DNA of 52,471 nucleotides, from assembly GCA_017460665.1 (NCBI GenBank), contig JAFUAO010000003.1:1-52471 (forward strand). The letters are read 5' to 3'. The stretch is from Ruminococcus sp. (GTDB lineage Bacteria > Bacillota > Clostridia > Oscillospirales > Ruminococcaceae). Of the stretch, positions 50,445 to 52,471 are shown one piece after another. Numbering within the stretch: the stretch's first letter is position 1; the number at the start of each line of letters is the position of its first letter. Below the pieces are notes generated by a model. That model searched no databases and was not told the DNA's origin. It saw only the letters and a program-made list of their open reading frames with translations. The position numbers were made by a program, and so were the translations under genes.

Positions 50445-51490
50445 TTAATCGATATAGTCAGGCTGATAGTCTATATCGAGCCCTGTTTCGCTGTTATAGC
50501 GGTCGCCTGCCGACAATATGAAAAAGCCGCTGTCGGTCTCCCTGAGGAGCCCTGCCTTCAGCGCCCTGTCAAGCTCGCCGTGTACTCTCAGCGACACGGA
50601 ATATCTTTGCAGCTTTCGCCTTACGGTCTTTCCGCCGAAGGGGAGCTGTTCTACGAGTTGGGCAGCCTCGCCGCAGCTCTCGATCACGACACTGACCGTT
50701 TCGTCCTTGATGAAGCCAAAGCCCTCAGCGTAGGACCTGAACGGGATCCCGTCAAGGCGATCCACGCCGGCTGAAATGGAATTCTGCTCTATCAGCTCGT
50801 CCGAGTAAGCGAAGAGCCTGCTGTAGTATTCCTTGATGCTCTCCTCAGAGGTCAATTCGCAGCCACGGTCCAAAAGGTCCCGGACGATCGCTGCTCTCAC
50901 CTTCATGTCTCCTCTGAGCTTGTCCTCGGTCTCAAAAATGAAAACATCGCCGTGATCCAGCCTGCCCTCACGGTTGCACCTGCCGCCGGACTGCAAAATG
51001 CTGCCAAGGCCGGCGAGCTGTCTAAATACCGCCTGGAAGTAGAGATCTACTCCGGCCTCCACGAGAGAGGTGGATACGACAGTGATCTTCTCACCGTCAG
51101 CCAGATCCCTGCGGATCTTAGGGATAGTCTCAGACCTGTCAAAGGGCGTCATATAGGTGGAAAGGTGGTATTTCCGCCCGGTGAGCAGCCGATAGATCTC
51201 CCTTGCGGTCTTTCGGCTGTTGACTATGATCAGGCTGGAAGGATAGTCTAAGGCCCTCTGAGCGACGGCCTCCATATCCGTCATGCCGAGATAGCTGTAC
51301 CTGCACTTCTGGAAAAACCGTGTATCCTGCTTGTCCAAGATCAGCTCTCTGCACTTAGCATCGCCGATATACCGCTGAAATAGAGCCGAATGGTCGGGCA
51401 TAGTGGCCGAGAGGAAGATAGCCTCGCCCCTGAGATATTTCGTCAGGAAGCCCACAGCTCTCAGGCAGGGCTGCAAGCACTCTAGCTTCA
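50445..51490 (-). pseudogene. cas3: cas3 C-terminal remnant
   Basis: The second half of the Cas3 helicase-nuclease: IFLSATMPDHSALF (motif III), SSLIIVNSRKTAREIY (motif IV), VVSTSLVEAGVDL (motif V), QSGGRCNREG (motif VI) and the C-terminal domain. The HD nuclease domain and helicase motifs I and II, roughly 400 residues, are absent. The fragment is joined at about 51485 to the beginning of an unrelated frame. The stop TAA is 7 bases before the cas5c ribosome site. Confidence 0.88.
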
Positions 51491-51627
51491 TGCTCCTGAT
51501 ATGGGTTTGCTTTCAGCCTTTCAAAGTCGGAGTGAGGAAGGAATACCCATTTCTCGACCTCACAGCGTTTGGTGTTGTGATCGGAAGCCTTGTGTATCAG
51601 CTTACCGTTCATGTAGAATTTGTTCAT
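51484..51627 (-). pseudogene. 5' fragment of an unknown gene fused to cas3
   Basis: A well-formed start (AGGAGGAATCAG then ATG) begins MNKFYMNGKLIHKASDHN, followed by KRCEVEKWVFLPHSDFERLK. It does not look like the HD domain of Cas3. After about 48 codons it runs out of frame into cas3. It is probably the first gene of the original operon, truncated by the same deletion that removed the cas3 N-terminus. Confidence 0.6.
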
Positions 51628-52050
51628 CTGATTCCTCCTGTTACATAATTATTCCATAGACAGCAGGCGTGATCTGCTTTCTATGTATCTGCCACAGGAG
51701 GCTCAAAAATCGTTCACAGCGGCTTTAGTTGCTCTCGGTGGTGCAGTTTCCCGACCTGCAACCGATGCCGTCAAAAACGGCTCACAAATTGCTGATAGGT
51801 TTACTATCACTTGGTTTTCGGGGAAACAAAAAAGGACTCGATTCCAGTGTTTTCACATTTCGTGAAAACCACTAAAACCGAGTCCGAAACTTTGTGTACT
51901 ATTTTTTGCTGACAAAATCGAGATTTGCCTGTATTTCGACCAATATTCACTCCAAAATTTTCCCTTGTGAGGGTTCAAATCCAGCCAGAGGCCTAAAACA
52001 CCCCAATGTCATCTATGAAAATCGAAGTAAATTTTTCGAGATTTGGGTAG
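51628..52050. other. Non-coding gap between cas operon and rRNA operon
   Basis: About 420 bp without a credible gene. It holds a strong hairpin at 51834-51885, short AT-rich stretches and a T-arm-like motif (GGTTCAAATCC at about 51967), but no CRISPR repeats. Confidence 0.6.
51834..51885 (-). terminator. Long terminator-like hairpin upstream of the cas remnants
   Basis: Outer arms GGACTCG/CGAGTCC and inner arms GTTTTCAC/GTGAAAAC with a TTTCG-type loop; the minus strand continues with TTTTTTG. Confidence 0.65.
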
Positions 52051-52080
52051 CAAAAAAGCCCGATATTTCGGGCTTTTTTG
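52051..52080. terminator. Terminator of the rRNA operon
   Basis: AAAAAAGCCCGA and TCGGGCTTTTTT arms with an ATATT-like loop, 30 bp beyond the tRNA on the minus strand. Confidence 0.9.
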
Positions 52081-52109
52081 GGCATGTCATCAATTTAGTC
52101 ATGACGATA

Positions 52110-52186
52110 TGGTGGGCCATTAGGGACTCGAACCCCAGACCGTCCGGTTATGAGCCGGATGCTCTAACCAACTGAGCTAATGGCCC
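52110..52186 (-). tRNA. tRNA-Met (anticodon CAT)
   Basis: A full cloverleaf on the minus strand: acceptor GGGCCAT/ATGGCCC, D-arm AGCTCAGTTGGTTAGAGC, anticodon stem CCGG/CCGG around CTCATAA, and T-loop GGTTCGAGTCC. The 3' CCA is encoded (52110-52112). It lacks initiator features, so elongator Met is most likely; Ile with a modified CAU anticodon cannot be excluded. Confidence 0.92.
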
Positions 52187-52227
52187 GATATGAATAAACG
52201 GAAGCCTTGCGACTTCCGTTTATCTTA

Positions 52228-52345
<118 letters not shown>

Positions 52346-52399
52346 TTTGGAAACTGAATAAAGTTTTTGCAATGAAAGAGGGAGAACATTAGAAGCAAA

Positions 52400-52471
52400 A
52401 GGAAAAGCCCTCGACCTATTAGTACTCGCAAGCTGAACGTGTCGCCACGCTTACACTTTGAGCCTATCGAC
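52400..52471 (-). rRNA. 23S ribosomal RNA, 3' end (runs off the right edge)
   Basis: Minus strand; the terminal part with GTACTAATAGGTCGAGGGCT. The exact 3' boundary is approximate. Confidence 0.88.

Noticed and set aside
51960-51990. tRNA fragment or attachment site (GGTTCAAATCC with flanking bases)
   Set aside because: The T-loop-like core is present but the stem bases do not pair and no matching second copy was found in the window.
51640-52050. Possible CRISPR array next to the cas operon
   Set aside because: No direct repeats of 30-37 bases with regular spacing are present here or between 46900 and 47110.

Overview
The window most resembles the chromosome of a cellulosome-producing Ruminococcus (Oscillospiraceae). 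It is fairly GC-rich, has strong TTGnnn-N17-TATAAT promoters and AGGAGG ribosome sites, and carries four secreted proteins with C-terminal type I dockerins. Several gut Firmicutes-type families are also present (DUF6110, DUF2325, DUF6514-like, SufBC of the clostridial type). The species cannot be fixed from the sequence alone; a high-GC relative of R. champanellensis or R. flavefaciens is an inference.

Layout. 1-9.8 kb: housekeeping and cell-envelope genes: the 3' end of lysS, a PC4/YdbC-like ssDNA-binding protein, a zinc-ribbon/LEA-like membrane protein, a RelQ-type alarmone synthetase, a large GH2 enzyme, a TPM-domain lipoprotein and an OGG1-type glycosylase. 9.8-20.8 kb: an AraC regulator, a MacB-like ABC exporter, a P1B-type ATPase with its DUF6110 partner, an AraC-flavodoxin-DUF2325 set, and a ZIP transporter operon. 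Two of these promoters share a GTTAG-N6-CTAAC operator and look like one metal regulon. A rhodanese lipoprotein follows. 20.9-22.3 kb: a sufC-sufB pair destroyed by frameshifts and in-frame deletions. 22.4-35.4 kb: a plant-fibre region with a CBM22-CBM22-GH10-CBM9-dockerin xylanase, a DUF4874/DUF4832 dockerin protein, a sensor-AraC fusion regulator and a GH5 endoglucanase-dockerin. Between two inverted, near-identical dockerin modules sits a complete, apparently undescribed retron: promoter, msr-msd RNA and reverse transcriptase.

36.0-37.6 kb: a compact RiPP locus made of a 38-residue Cys-containing precursor and an RRE/radical SAM/SPASM maturase. 38.0-39.7 kb: a glycerol-1-phosphate dehydrogenase-like gene overlapping a HAD phosphatase. 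39.8-42.6 kb: a wrecked two-component system and a wrecked ABC permease on either side of an AT-rich insert. 42.8-46.1 kb: a DMT transporter, an LtrA-like membrane protein and a fourth dockerin protein. 46.3-46.9 kb: a candidate small RNA with its own promoter and terminator, and a small AT-rich operon. 47.0-51.6 kb: a type I-C CRISPR-cas operon in advanced decay. Only cas5c is intact; cas3, cas8c, cas7, cas4 and cas1 are truncated, fused or frameshifted, and cas2 and an array are not visible. The window ends in the 3' part of an rRNA operon on the minus strand (23S, 5S, tRNA-Met).

The two most interesting systems are the retron at 27.7-28.9 kb and the RiPP locus at 36.0-37.6 kb. A striking background feature is the number of genes broken by short internal deletions and single-base frameshifts (suf, two-component system, ABC permease, cas), while most neighbouring genes are intact.
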